Shown: positions 52,744-61,601, counted from the stretch's first letter. The stretch is DNA of 64,000 nt from Pseudonocardia halophobica (GCF_027922425.1 NZ_BSFQ01000010.1:140098-204097), one strand, 5' to 3'. The notes: a model not told the origin generated them from the sequence alone. A program made the numbers and translations.

Positions 52744-53720
52744 CCGGCACCGGCACCGGCACCGGCAAGGCGGTACAGGAAGATCCCGTACGCGTGCTCG
52801 TCGTCGACCCACTCGGTCTGCGGCGTGAAGCCGTGCCGGCCGACCTCCGCGGCGATCCCCTCCGGCTCGAACTTCGCCGAGAAGCCGACGTTGATCGACC
52901 CGCCGCGGCGCAGGTCCAGCTCCATCCCGAGCGCCGGGAGCGCGGCGGTGTGGTCCGCCAGCACCTCGAGGTGCCCCTCGACGACCGGGCCGACGGCGTG
53001 GGCCCGCGGCTCGTAGCGCTCCAGCCGGAAGTCCGCCCCGAAGCGGTGGTTGAGGTGGCTGAGGTGGTTGAGCCGGAAGCGGCGGAAGGCGTCGTGCCCC
53101 GGCGGGTCGTTGTAGCAGCGCTCCAGCTCGCCGGGCGGTTTCACCAGGTCCGCGGAGACGAGCAGGCCGTCGCCCGGCCGCAGCGCGGCGGCGATCTCGC
53201 CGTAGAGGGCGTCGCGCTCGGCGGGTGTCGTGTTGCCGACGTTGCTCCCCAGGAACGCGACGACCACCGGCTCGCCGTCGGCGCGCAGCTGCGCGAGCCC
53301 CGCCTCGTACCGCCCCCACAGCCCGCGCACGACCAGCCCGGGCAGCGCCGCGGTGAGCTCCGCGGCGCTGTGCTCCAGCATCTCCCGGCTGACGTCGACC
53401 GGCAGGTACGTCGTCGGCCGCAGGCGCAGACAGGCGTCGAGCAGCAGCCGGGTCTTCTTCCCGCTGCCGCTGCCCAGCTCGGCCAGCCGGGGCGTGTCCA
53501 GCGCGGCCGCGATCTCCCCGGCGTACCGCTCGAGCAGGGTCCGCTCCACCCGCGTCAGGTAGTACGTGGGCAGCTCGGTGATCGCCTCGAACAGCTGCGA
53601 CCCCAGGGCGTCGTACCCGAAGTGCGGCGGGATCCGCGGCACCGGCTCGCGCAGGCACGCGGCCAGCAGCGCGCCGTCGTCCCAGAACGAGTCGTCGACC
53701 GGGAGGATCTCGGTGTCCAT
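52731..53720 (-). CDS. EgtD-family N-methyltransferase with altered substrate pocket
   Basis: A 329-residue member of the EgtD (histidine N-alpha-methyltransferase) family. SAM motif ELGSGSGKKT is at 81-90, the substrate Asn N160 is in LGSNVGN, and Tyr Y203 is in CYNDPPG. PTYYLTRVER is also typical. The pocket motif that in EgtD reads E-I-S, with the glutamate binding the histidine imidazole, reads G279-F-S281 here, so histidine is probably not the substrate. No other ergothioneine gene is near. It lies 20 bases downstream of the diiron protein gene in a four-gene operon. The C-terminus ends in an Ala/Gly-rich tail. Confidence 0.85.
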   Translation of the reverse strand: MDTEILPVDDSFWDDGALLAACLREPVPRIPPHFGYDALGSQLFEAITELPTYYLTRVERTLLERYAGEIAAALDTPRLAELGSGSGKKTRLLLDACLRLRPTTYLPVDVSREMLEHSAAELTAALPGLVVRGLWGRYEAGLAQLRADGEPVVVAFLGSNVGNTTPAERDALYGEIAAALRPGDGLLVSADLVKPPGELERCYNDPPGHDAFRRFRLNHLSHLNHRFGADFRLERYEPRAHAVGPVVEGHLEVLADHTAALPALGMELDLRRGGSINVGFSAKFEPEGIAAEVGRHGFTPQTEWVDDEHAYGIFLYRLAGAGAGAGQVQ

Positions 53721-53740
53721 GCGCCCATGGTGGGCGCGAC

Positions 53741-54757
53741 CTACGCCAGCGGCATGCGGAGGCTGGTCTCCCCGCGGTCCCAGCAGCCCAGCAGCCGCTC
53801 CCCCATCCGCTCGCCGAGGAACAGGCTCGCGCGGATCCCGAACACGACGTCCGCGGCCAGCTCCGGCTCCGCCGCCAGCAGCGGCGCCAGGACGCTGCGC
53901 CGCACGACCTGCTCGTGCACCGCGTCGGCCTCCACGTGCTCGTCGTAGAACCGGATCGAGGCGGGCCCGCAGTCCAGCCGCCGCATGCCGCGGACCAGCC
54001 GTTCCGAGCCGGGTGACGAGGTCAGCTCCACCATCGCGAACTGGCCGACCGAGGCGCCGCGCAGGCTGCGGTGCAGGCCGCACAGCGACATCAGGTTGAC
54101 CTCGGCGAGGGTCTCGCCGGGCACGTGCTCGACGTAGGCGCAGTAGGCGTCGGAGAGCCCGAGCTCGGTCATCATCTCGGCGAAGAGCAGCGCGTGCATG
54201 CGCTCGGGCCGTCCGGAGCCGTACTCGTCGTGCTCCACGGTGACCAGCCCGGCCTTCGCCGCGCCGCTGAGCCGCGGGATCGCCCAGGCCTGCGGGTCGG
54301 CCTCCTTGAGGTGGTAGATCGAGCGGTGCGCCACGTACTCGCGCAGCTGCTCGAGCGTGCCCTCGCGCTGCAGGTGGTGCGACACCCCGCGCACACCCGG
54401 CCCGATCGGCTCGACGAGGAGCGCATCCACCTCGGCGGTGACGTCGTCCCCGGGCTCGACGTCCGCCCGCAGCGCGGCGAGGAACACCCGCTCCAGCTCG
54501 CGGCGGACACCGAGCAGCTCCGGGTCCCACTCGCGCTCGGCGTCGACCCCGGCGAAGCCCCGGTAGTGCAGCTCGTAGCAGCAGTGCAGGGCGAGCTGCA
54601 GGTCGTCGCCGTAGGGCTCGGCGCCGCCCGGGTCGACGGGGCCGAGCGGGGCGCCGCGCAGGGCGCCGATCACGGCCCCGGAGAGCGGGCCGCGGGGGGC
54701 GGGCAGCTCCGGCGACCCCGCCTGGTCCAGGAAGCTCGGTGCGAGGGTGCTGGTCAC
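53741..54757 (-). CDS. Haem-oxygenase-like diiron protein (iron-containing redox enzyme family)
   Basis: A 338-residue helical protein of the haem-oxygenase-like diiron oxidase/oxygenase group. Candidate iron ligands are in REYVAHRSIYHLKEADPQAW (about 139-158), VEHDEYGSGRPERMHALLFAEMM (about 174-196), and FYDEHVEADAVHEQV near residue 280. Relatives perform oxidative C-C cleavage or N-oxygenation in natural-product pathways. The GTG start overlaps the CDGSH stop (GTGA), and the EgtD-like gene follows. It is the probable oxidative enzyme of the operon, fed electrons by the CDGSH protein; this pairing is inference. Confidence 0.82.
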   Translation of the reverse strand: MTSTLAPSFLDQAGSPELPAPRGPLSGAVIGALRGAPLGPVDPGGAEPYGDDLQLALHCCYELHYRGFAGVDAEREWDPELLGVRRELERVFLAALRADVEPGDDVTAEVDALLVEPIGPGVRGVSHHLQREGTLEQLREYVAHRSIYHLKEADPQAWAIPRLSGAAKAGLVTVEHDEYGSGRPERMHALLFAEMMTELGLSDAYCAYVEHVPGETLAEVNLMSLCGLHRSLRGASVGQFAMVELTSSPGSERLVRGMRRLDCGPASIRFYDEHVEADAVHEQVVRRSVLAPLLAAEPELAADVVFGIRASLFLGERMGERLLGCWDRGETSLRMPLA

Positions 54758-54963
54758 GCGTCGGGTCCTTCCTGCCGCACCTTGCGGCGGTGGCTGGCGT
54801 CGCAGATCGGGTAGCGCTTGCTGCGCCGGCAGTGGCAGACGGCCGTGACGGCCCGGTCGGAGCGGACGCGGGTGCCGTCGGGCAGCTCCAGTTCGACGGG
54901 CCCGGAGATCAGCGCCGGGCCCTCGTCGGTGAGCAGGACGCGCGTCGGCCCGGGATCAGCCAC
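54754..54963 (-). CDS. CDGSH iron-sulfur protein
   Basis: A 69-residue protein with one CDGSH-type 2Fe-2S motif: C43-H-C45, C54 and H58 (CHCRRSKRYPICDASH). It is an electron carrier or redox sensor. The GTG start lies inside the 3' end of the methyltransferase gene (eight-base overlap), and its stop overlaps the diiron gene start. The tight coupling suggests it delivers electrons to, or matures, the diiron protein. Confidence 0.92.
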   Translation of the reverse strand: MADPGPTRVLLTDEGPALISGPVELELPDGTRVRSDRAVTAVCHCRRSKRYPICDASHRRKVRQEGPDA

Positions 54964-55603
54964 GGCGCGCCTCCACGACCACCAGCTCCTCCAACCGGTC
55001 GCCCGGCTCGATCAGCCCCTGCTTCTCCAGCATGCTCGCCCGGGAACGCATCACGGGCCCGAACGGGATCCGCGCACGCTCGACGACCTCGGCCGCCAGC
55101 CCGGTGCGCTCCAGCCGCTCGACGGTCGCCTCGGGACCGCAGACCTGCGAGTGCACGATCAGCAGCACGCCGTCGGGCTCGAGGTGGTCGGCGGCGCCGT
55201 CGCAGATCCGGTCGAGCACCGCGCGCCCGTCCGGTCCGGCGTCCCAGCTGCGGCCGGGGGTGTGCCGCGGGAGCACCGAGCTCTCCGACGGCACGTACGG
55301 CGGGTTCGCCACGATCATCCCGAACCGGCGGCCGTGGAGGGGCGCGAAGAGGTCGCCGCGGTGCACGCGCACGGGTGCCCCGTGCAGGAAGCAGTTGAGC
55401 CGGGTCGCCGCCACGCAGCGCCGGGAGAGGTCGACCGCGGTCACCGACGCCGCGCCCTCGCGCCAGGCCGCGAGGGCCAGGGCACCGGTGCCCGTGCCGA
55501 GGTCCAGGACGTCACGGCCGGCGGCGTGCCGGGACAGGCTGCCGGAGAGGAGCTCGGTGTCGGACTGGGCCCGGTAGACGCCGGGCGGGCAGAAGAGGAT
55601 CAC
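54956..55603 (-). CDS. HemK2/MTQ2-like methyltransferase
   Basis: A 215-residue class I methyltransferase. DLGTGTG at 34-40 binds SAM, and NPPY at 100-103 marks N-methylation of an amide or amino nitrogen, as in HemK/Mtq2 and N6-adenine methylases. Ending MLEKQGLIEPGDRLEELVVVEAR is typical of the small HemK2 group. It is the first gene of the operon that continues with CDGSH, the diiron protein and the EgtD-like enzyme. GTG 55603 has GCAGGA about nine bases upstream. The substrate may be a protein or a small molecule. Confidence 0.85.
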   Translation of the reverse strand: MILFCPPGVYRAQSDTELLSGSLSRHAAGRDVLDLGTGTGALALAAWREGAASVTAVDLSRRCVAATRLNCFLHGAPVRVHRGDLFAPLHGRRFGMIVANPPYVPSESSVLPRHTPGRSWDAGPDGRAVLDRICDGAADHLEPDGVLLIVHSQVCGPEATVERLERTGLAAEVVERARIPFGPVMRSRASMLEKQGLIEPGDRLEELVVVEARRG

Positions 55604-55719
55604 GTCGGGGTCCTGCCTGTCGTCGGGCCCGTCGCCGGGGGCGGAGGGGTGAGCGTGGTGGGCGACGAGGCGGTGCTACCCGTACGCCGGTCGACTATGC
55701 CCGTCTTCCCCGGCCCGGC

Positions 55720-57723
55720 CTACAGGGGCGGCAGGGACTGCGGCAGGCCGATCAGCGGGCGGAGCGGATCGCCGTGCGCGGCCAGGCGGTCCGGCAGGGT
55801 GCGCACGGTCCACCGGTCCGGGCGCAGGTCCTCGTCGTCGAGCTCGTCCCACTCGATCGGCACGGACACCGGCGCGTCGGGCGCGGGGCGGGCGCTGAAC
55901 GGGGCGACGAGCGTCTTGTTGATCGCGTTCTGGGTGTAGTCGAGGCGGATCAGCCCGGAGCGGCGGTCGGTGTACCACTCCCACGTCACGAGCTCGGGCA
56001 CCATGCGGCCGACCGCCTTCGACAGCCGCTCCACCCAGCGCCGGGTGTCGGCGAAGGTGTAGCCCGGCTCGACCGGCACCCAGATCTGCACGCCGCGCTT
56101 GCCGGTGACCTTCGGCGCGGCGTGCACGCCCAGGTGGTCGAGCGCCGTGCGGTAGAGCCGGGCCAGCACGAGGACGTCGGCGAACGTGCTGTTCGTCCCC
56201 GGGTCGATGTCGATCAGCGCCCAGGTCGGCTCGTGGAACTCGGGCAGCCCGGAGGTCCACGGGTGCAGCTCCAGGGCGCCGAAGTTGGCCATCCAGACCA
56301 GCGCGGCGGCGGAGTCGACCACCGCGTAGACCTGCGTCTCCCCCGGGTCGGCCTCCGGGTTCCGCCAGCGCCGCAGCCACTCCGGCGCGTGCGACGGGAC
56401 CTCCTTCTGCCAGAACCCCGGCCGGTCGACGCCGTCGGGGTAGCGGTGCAGGTTCACCGGCCGGTCGCGCAGGTAGGGCACGAGGTACGGGGCGACGGCG
56501 GCGTAGTGCCGGGTCACGTCCCGCTTGGTCAGCGGGTCCTCCCGCCGCCCGGGGAACAGCACCTTGTCCAGGTTGGTCAGCGCCAGCTCGCGGCCCCCGA
56601 CCTCCCAGACGCCCTTGCGGCGCAGCAGGTCCAGGGCGGCGAGCTCCTCGGGGGTGACGGTGTCGGGGGTGAGGGTGCCGCCCGGCTCGTCGTCGGGCGG
56701 CGGGGGCGCGGCGCGCTCCTCGGCGCGGGCCGGTGCAACTCCGGCGGAGAGGGCCGGCAGCACCACCTCCTCCGGCTCGCGGTCCGGGCGCAGGCCCCGC
56801 CACACCGAATGTCGCAGCCGGCCGTCGTGGGTCAGGGTGCGGTACTCGACCTCCCCGACCAGGCAGGGCTCGATCCACGTGACGCCCCGGGCCTGGTCGC
56901 GCGGCACCGGCTCGTCGAACGGGCTGGCCGTGCGGCGCAGCGGGGCCATCCGGTCCAGCAGCGCCCGCAGGGCGGTCTCGGTGAAGCCGGTGCCGACGTT
57001 GCCGACGTAGCGCAGCCGGCCGTCGGCGTCGTGCGCGCCGAGCAGCAGCGAGCCGAGGGTGGAGCCGCGGTTGCCGCGGCCGGGGGTCCACCCGCCGAGC
57101 ACGACCTCCTGGCCGTGGAACAGGGCCGTCTTCACCCAGGCCGCCGAGCGCCGCCCCGGCTCGTACCGCGAGGTGCGGCGCTTGGCGACGATCCCCTCCA
57201 GCCGGTGCTCGCGGGCGACCTCCAGCGCCTGCGCGGGCGTGACGTCGGTGAACGACGGCGGCACGGACACCCGGCGCCATGCGTCCACCCCGAGCTCGTC
57301 GAGCCGCCGGCGGCGGACGTCGTAGGGCTCGCCGAGCAGCGACCCGCCGTCGATCCGCAGGACGTCGAACAGGTACAGCTCCACCGGGACCGCCTCCAGC
57401 AGCGTCGCGGGCGGGGTCCGCACGTGCATGCGGTGCTGGAGCAGCCCGAAGTCCGGCCGGCCCGCGGCGTCGAGGGCCACGATCTCCCCGTCGAGCACGA
57501 GGTCGCGGTCGGTCGGCACCGCCGCGACCAGCTCCGGGTAGCCCCCGGTGACGTCGTTGCCGTTGCGGCTGACGAACCGCACGCTCCCGCCCTCGACCAC
57601 CACGAGGGCGCGCACGCCGTCCCACTTGAACTCCACGGCCCAGCCCGGGTCGACGGGCGGCCGCCCTGCCGTGGCCAGCATCGGGCGTAGCTCGTCGTCG
57701 CCGTGCGCGCGGGAGGTGGCCAC
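55720..57723 (-). CDS. ligD: DNA ligase D, ligase-polymerase architecture
   Basis: A 667-residue LigD for non-homologous end joining. The ATP-dependent ligase domain comes first (nucleotidyl lysine K33 in EFKWDG, about residues 15-325). The LigD primase/polymerase domain follows (about 380-660) with ALTNLDKVLFPG, DRPVNLHRYPDGV, WALIDIDPG and RSGLIRLDYTQNAINKT. No phosphoesterase domain is present, and the order is the reverse of the Pol-Nuc-Lig protein of mycobacteria. GTG 57723 is chosen; 57759 is an upstream option. No ku gene is in the window. Confidence 0.92.
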   Translation of the reverse strand: MATSRAHGDDELRPMLATAGRPPVDPGWAVEFKWDGVRALVVVEGGSVRFVSRNGNDVTGGYPELVAAVPTDRDLVLDGEIVALDAAGRPDFGLLQHRMHVRTPPATLLEAVPVELYLFDVLRIDGGSLLGEPYDVRRRRLDELGVDAWRRVSVPPSFTDVTPAQALEVAREHRLEGIVAKRRTSRYEPGRRSAAWVKTALFHGQEVVLGGWTPGRGNRGSTLGSLLLGAHDADGRLRYVGNVGTGFTETALRALLDRMAPLRRTASPFDEPVPRDQARGVTWIEPCLVGEVEYRTLTHDGRLRHSVWRGLRPDREPEEVVLPALSAGVAPARAEERAAPPPPDDEPGGTLTPDTVTPEELAALDLLRRKGVWEVGGRELALTNLDKVLFPGRREDPLTKRDVTRHYAAVAPYLVPYLRDRPVNLHRYPDGVDRPGFWQKEVPSHAPEWLRRWRNPEADPGETQVYAVVDSAAALVWMANFGALELHPWTSGLPEFHEPTWALIDIDPGTNSTFADVLVLARLYRTALDHLGVHAAPKVTGKRGVQIWVPVEPGYTFADTRRWVERLSKAVGRMVPELVTWEWYTDRRSGLIRLDYTQNAINKTLVAPFSARPAPDAPVSVPIEWDELDDEDLRPDRWTVRTLPDRLAAHGDPLRPLIGLPQSLPPL

Positions 57724-57783
57724 GGCCCCACCCTGCCCACTCCCCGGCCGGGCGGCCACCGTGGACCACCCGGTCGTGGCAGG

Positions 57784-58590
57784 TCAGGGCCCCGCGGTGC
57801 CCGGATCCGCGGTGTTCGGCGCCGCCACGCCCAGCTCCGCCATCCGCCCGGCCACCGCCTCCTTCGACGACGCGTGCGCGGACAGCCGCACGGTGAACGT
57901 CTGCTCCAGCCGGTACCCGCGTTCGAGGTCGAGCGGCTCGCAGCCGTTGAGCGACTGCTTGGCCAGGGTGAGGGCGTGGCGATCCTTGGCCGCGACAGAC
58001 CTTGCCAGCCGCAGCGCGGCGGGCAGCAGCTCCTCGTGCGCGACGACCTCGGCCGGGGCGCCCCAGTCCCGGAAGGTGGCCGCGCCGACCGGTTCGGCGG
58101 TGAAGAACAGCCGCCGCACCGCCTGCTGAGGGAGCATCCGCGCGGTGAAGCGGCCGCCGCCCAGCACGCCGACGCCCATCTCGGGCAGGCCGAAGGTGGC
58201 GCGCTCGGAGGCCACCACGAGATCGCAGGACGCCACCAGGCCGAGCCCGCTGCCCAGCGCCGGCCCGTTCACGGCGGCGACGACCGGGACGGCGCACTCC
58301 AGCAACGCCGAGAAGCAGCGCCGCACCGTCCGCATGTGCTCCTCGCCGTGGCGGGCATCCATCGCCGCGAAGTCCCGCAGGTCGTTGCCAGCGCAGAAGA
58401 CGTGGCCGCGCCCCGTCAGGACCGCGCAGCGGATCTGCTCGTCGCCGGAGACGGCGTCGAACACCTCGCCGAGCTCGGCGTAGAACGCCTGGTCGATCGC
58501 GTTGACCTTGCCGCGGGCCAGCTCCAGCACGGCCACGCCGGGCTCGGGCCGGGACACGAGCACGTGCTCGGACCCCTCGAACCGGGGCAC
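57784..58590 (-). CDS. Enoyl-CoA hydratase/isomerase
   Basis: A 268-residue crotonase-fold protein. GHVFCAGNDLRDFAAM forms the first oxyanion strand, VNGPALGSGLGLVASCDLVVASERATFGLPEMGVGVLGG the second, and TAEPVGAATFRDWG follows. The catalytic-acid positions near GSGLGL and LPEMGVG are partly non-canonical, so the reaction on the acyl-CoA is uncertain. GTG 58590 is preferred because GAGG lies eight bases upstream; GTG 58599 also fits. It is divergent from the formamide operon across 223 bases. Confidence 0.83.
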   Translation of the reverse strand: MPRFEGSEHVLVSRPEPGVAVLELARGKVNAIDQAFYAELGEVFDAVSGDEQIRCAVLTGRGHVFCAGNDLRDFAAMDARHGEEHMRTVRRCFSALLECAVPVVAAVNGPALGSGLGLVASCDLVVASERATFGLPEMGVGVLGGGRFTARMLPQQAVRRLFFTAEPVGAATFRDWGAPAEVVAHEELLPAALRLARSVAAKDRHALTLAKQSLNGCEPLDLERGYRLEQTFTVRLSAHASSKEAVAGRMAELGVAAPNTADPGTAGP

Positions 58591-58813
58591 TCGGACCACC
58601 TCGTTCGCGTCGTCGTTCCGGGCGCCCCTGCGGGTCGGGCCCCCGCGCCCGACCCTATGTCGCCGCCCCGGGCCGGGACGAGAACGCGCCCCCGCGTCCG
58701 GGCGTGAGGCCCAGGGACCAACGACCCGCCCGTGCCGGGCCCTCCGCCCGGATGCGCCCGGTGGGAGCCCTGGAACTCTCGGCGCCCCGTCGAGCGGGAA
58801 GGAGCGACACCTG

Positions 58814-59095
58814 GTGACCACGTACTCGTTCCGGTGCGAGGAGCACGGCACGGTCGACGTCCGCCGCGGCTTCGGCCTGGCGCCCGCCGTGGCGCCGTGC
58901 CCCGTGTGCGGCCTGCCGATGCGCCGGGTCTGGACCGCGCCGATGGTCTCCCTCGCACCGCGGGCGGCCGTCGAGGCGATCGACCGGGCGGAGCGCAGCC
59001 GCACCGAGCCGGAGGTGGTCAGCCGGGTACCCGGCAGGCCCGGCGGCCGCACGGTCGCGCCGACCCCGGCGCAGCGGCGCCTGCCACGCCCCTGA
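58814..59095 (+). CDS. fmdB: FmdB-type zinc-ribbon regulator
   Basis: A 93-residue zinc-ribbon protein: YSFRCEEHGTVDV then APCPVCGLPMRRV gives the FmdB CxxC pair with a lost cysteine in the first knuckle (C-x2-H). FmdB proteins are small regulators linked to formamidase genes. GTG 58814 has GAAGGAG about nine bases upstream. It leads the fmdB-amiS-fmdA operon. The remaining residues form a basic tail. Confidence 0.8.
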   Translation: MTTYSFRCEEHGTVDVRRGFGLAPAVAPCPVCGLPMRRVWTAPMVSLAPRAAVEAIDRAERSRTEPEVVSRVPGRPGGRTVAPTPAQRRLPRP

Positions 59096-59182
59096 CCCGC
59101 CCGGCGGGCACGCCGCCCCACGGCCGGCCGGGACGACCGGACCGGACGCGGGGCGGCCCGCCCTGCCCGGAGAGGAGATCCC

Positions 59183-59836
59183 ATGGCCAGCGTCGGCCTG
59201 TTGTACGTCGGAGCGGTGCTCTTCCTGAACGGCGCGATGCTGCTCGGCTGGGTCGAGGCCAAGTCCGCGGCACCCCTGAACCTCTTCGTCGGCCTGCTCC
59301 AGGTCGTCACCCCGACCTACCTGATCTTCACGGCGGCCGGCGACCCGACGATCGTGCTCAACGCCTCCGGCCTGTACCTGTTCGGCTTCACCTACCTCTA
59401 CGTGGCGTGCAACCTCTGGGGTGGGCTCGACGGCACCGGCCTCGGCTACTTCTCCCTGTTCGTCGCGATCTGCGCCGTCGGGTACTCGGTCCTCAACTTC
59501 GTCAAGGCCGGCGACCCCGTCTTCGGCGTCATCTGGCTCTACTGGGCCTTCCTGTGGGCGCTGTTCTACGCGCTGCTCGGCCGCGAGGCCGGCCGGATCG
59601 GCCGCTACACCGGTGCGGTCGCGGCCATCCAGGGCTGGGTGACGGGCGCGATCCCGGCGTTCGTGCTGCTCAACGGCTGGTGGGGCTACTCGGCCGGGTG
59701 GACCGCCATCGGGCTCGCCGTGTTCGGCGTCGTGGTCTTCGGCCTGCTGTACCCGCGCCTGACCCGCCCGAGCGCGGACACCACCCCACCGACGGAGCGC
59801 ACGCCGCAGGACCGCGGCGCGGCCGTCTCACCCTGA
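59183..59836 (+). CDS. amiS: AmiS/UreI family amide/urea channel
   Basis: A 217-residue membrane protein with about six or seven helices. GLLYVGAVLFLNGAMLLGWVEAKSAAPLNLFVGLLQVV and LWGGLDGTGLGYFSLFVAICA match the AmiS/UreI channels for short-chain amides and urea. The N-terminus carries the conserved LNG near residue 15. ATG 59183 has GAGAGGAG upstream. It precedes formamidase by 40 bases, so its substrate is most likely formamide. Transport would be passive through the membrane. Confidence 0.92.
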   Translation: MASVGLLYVGAVLFLNGAMLLGWVEAKSAAPLNLFVGLLQVVTPTYLIFTAAGDPTIVLNASGLYLFGFTYLYVACNLWGGLDGTGLGYFSLFVAICAVGYSVLNFVKAGDPVFGVIWLYWAFLWALFYALLGREAGRIGRYTGAVAAIQGWVTGAIPAFVLLNGWWGYSAGWTAIGLAVFGVVVFGLLYPRLTRPSADTTPPTERTPQDRGAAVSP

Positions 59837-59876
59837 TCCGAACCCGTACCGCCGGCACACGAATCGAGGTACCACC

Positions 59877-61130
59877 ATGCCCGAGGTCGTCTTCCCCCTG
59901 GACTCGATGAAGAGGTTCACCGAGCAGCGGATCGTCGGCCACAACCGCTGGCACCCGGACATCCCCGCGCTGGTGCGGGTCAAGCCGGGCGACACCTTCC
60001 GGGTCGACTGCCGGGAGTGGTTCGACGGCGCGATCCACAACAACGACTCCGCCGACGACATCCTCAACGCGCCGCTGCCGAGCGTGCACGTACTGAGCGG
60101 CCCGATCTCGGTCGAGGGCGCGGAACCCGGCGACCTGCTGATCGTCGACATCCTCGACGTCGGGCCCATCCCGCAGGAGGACTCCGGCCCGCTCGCCGGG
60201 CAGGGCTGGGGCTACACCGGCGTGTTCGCCACCCGCAACGGCGGCGGGTTCCTCACCGAGCAGTTCCCCGACGCCTACAAGGTGATCTGGGACTTCCGTG
60301 GCGGCGTGGCCACCTCCCGGCACGTCCCCGGGGTGTCCTTCGTCGGGATCGTGCACCCCGGCCTGATGGGCACGGCGCCGTCGCACGACCTGCTCCGCAA
60401 GTGGAACGCCCGTGAGCAGGCTCTGATCGACACCGACCCGGACCGCGTACCCCCGCTAGCCCTGCCGCCGAACCCGGACTCGGCGATCCTCGGCTCGCTC
60501 GGCGGCGACGACTTCGACCGCGTGGCCCGCGAGGCCGCCCGCACCGCCCCGCCGCGCGAGAACGGCGGCAACCAGGACATCAAGAACCTGACCAAGGGCT
60601 CGCGGATCTTCTACCCGGTGTTCGTGGAGGGCGCGAACCTGTCCATGGGCGACCTGCACTTCTCCCAGGGCGACGGCGAGATCACCTTCTGCGGCGCCAT
60701 CGAGATGGGCGGGTTCATGGACCTGGGCGTCGACGTGATCAAGGGCGGGATGGACACCTTCGGCGTGTCCGAGAACGCGCTGTTCATGCCGGGCCGCACG
60801 GACCCGCAGTACAGCGAGTGGCTGGCGTTCTCCGGCACCTCGGTGACGCTCGGCGGCGAGCAGCGCTACCTGGACTCGCACCTGTCCTACCAGCGGGCCT
60901 GCCTGCACGCGATCGACTACCTGCAGAAGTTCGGCTACTCCGACATCCAGGCCTACATGATCCTGGGTGCGGCGCCGATCGAGGGCCGGCTGTCCGGCGT
61001 CGTCGACATCCCGAACTCGTGCTCGACGGTCTACCTGCCGACGGAGATCTTCGACTTCGAGGTGCGCCCGGGCAAGGGTGAGCCGCACAAGGTCGACCCG
61101 GGTGCCGGCGTGCCGGTGGCACGCGCCTGA
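59877..61130 (+). CDS. fmdA: Formamidase
   Basis: A 417-residue formamidase of the FmdA/AmdA family, which hydrolyses formamide to formate and ammonia. Signature stretches are RVDCREWFDGAIHNNDSADDILN, LAGQGWGYTGVFATRNGGGFLTEQFPDAYK, PGVSFVGIVHPGLMGTAPSHDLL and GDLHFSQGDGEITFCGAIEMGGFMDLGVDVIKGG. Length matches the family. ATG 59877 has CGAGGT upstream. It ends the fmdB-amiS-fmdA operon, followed by a very strong hairpin. It supplies ammonia as a nitrogen source. Confidence 0.95.
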   Translation: MPEVVFPLDSMKRFTEQRIVGHNRWHPDIPALVRVKPGDTFRVDCREWFDGAIHNNDSADDILNAPLPSVHVLSGPISVEGAEPGDLLIVDILDVGPIPQEDSGPLAGQGWGYTGVFATRNGGGFLTEQFPDAYKVIWDFRGGVATSRHVPGVSFVGIVHPGLMGTAPSHDLLRKWNAREQALIDTDPDRVPPLALPPNPDSAILGSLGGDDFDRVAREAARTAPPRENGGNQDIKNLTKGSRIFYPVFVEGANLSMGDLHFSQGDGEITFCGAIEMGGFMDLGVDVIKGGMDTFGVSENALFMPGRTDPQYSEWLAFSGTSVTLGGEQRYLDSHLSYQRACLHAIDYLQKFGYSDIQAYMILGAAPIEGRLSGVVDIPNSCSTVYLPTEIFDFEVRPGKGEPHKVDPGAGVPVARA

Positions 61131-61149
61131 CCCGCACCGGCCCGGGCGT

Positions 61150-61186
61150 CCCCACCCCGCCCGGGCCGGACCCGGGCGGGGTGGGG
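61150..61186. terminator. 16-bp perfect terminator hairpin
   Basis: CCCCACCCCGCCCGGG (61150-61165) and its exact complement (61171-61186) form a 16-base stem with a five-base loop, 19 bases after the fmdA stop and before the convergent hypothetical gene. Confidence 0.85.
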
Positions 61187-61232
61187 GCGGGGCCGCGCAG
61201 GCTGGGGTGCGCGGCCCCGGTCCGTGCGCGGC

Positions 61233-61601
61233 TCAGGCCGCGGTGCCGTCGCTGGGCTCGGCGGCGGACGCCGTGTTCGGCACGGCGGGCCGGACCGTGG
61301 GCTCGAGGATCTCCTCGACGAGTCGCGAGACCAGGGTGTGGGCGCCGAAGCGGTGCCCGAAGTCCTCCCAGATCAGCAGCTCGCGGGAGAGCAGCTCGCC
61401 GACCGGGCCCGGGAACCGCTCCGGGGCGAGCAGGGCGGCCCTGCGCAGCCGCACGCGCTGGTCGTTCGGCATCGAGGCGCGCCGGCGGCTCGGCCGGTCG
61501 AGGGGGTCGTCCGCCCGGTCCACGGGACCGGGCGGGAAGGGCCGTGCGTCGGCGCGGGCGCGGAGCTCGCCACCGGGGTCGTCGGGACGGTAATCGGGCA
61601 C
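61233..61601 (-). CDS. Hypothetical protein, 122 residues
   Basis: A 122-residue protein with an Arg/Asp/Pro-rich N-terminus and a helical core (VRLRRAALLAPERFPGPVGELLSRELLIWEDFGHRFGAHTLVSRLVEEILEP). It is not recognised as any characterised domain. Codon usage is typical of the region. It starts at GTG 61601 (MPDYRPDD). It lies between the fmdA terminator and two MarR genes, so it may be the last gene of that minus-strand group. Confidence 0.6.
   Translation of the reverse strand: MPDYRPDDPGGELRARADARPFPPGPVDRADDPLDRPSRRRASMPNDQRVRLRRAALLAPERFPGPVGELLSRELLIWEDFGHRFGAHTLVSRLVEEILEPTVRPAVPNTASAAEPSDGTAA

Noticed and set aside
52743..52768. CCGGCA hexamer run at the end of the EgtD-like gene as a regulatory repeat.
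   Set aside because: It only encodes the Ala/Gly tail of the protein; no independent evidence of function.
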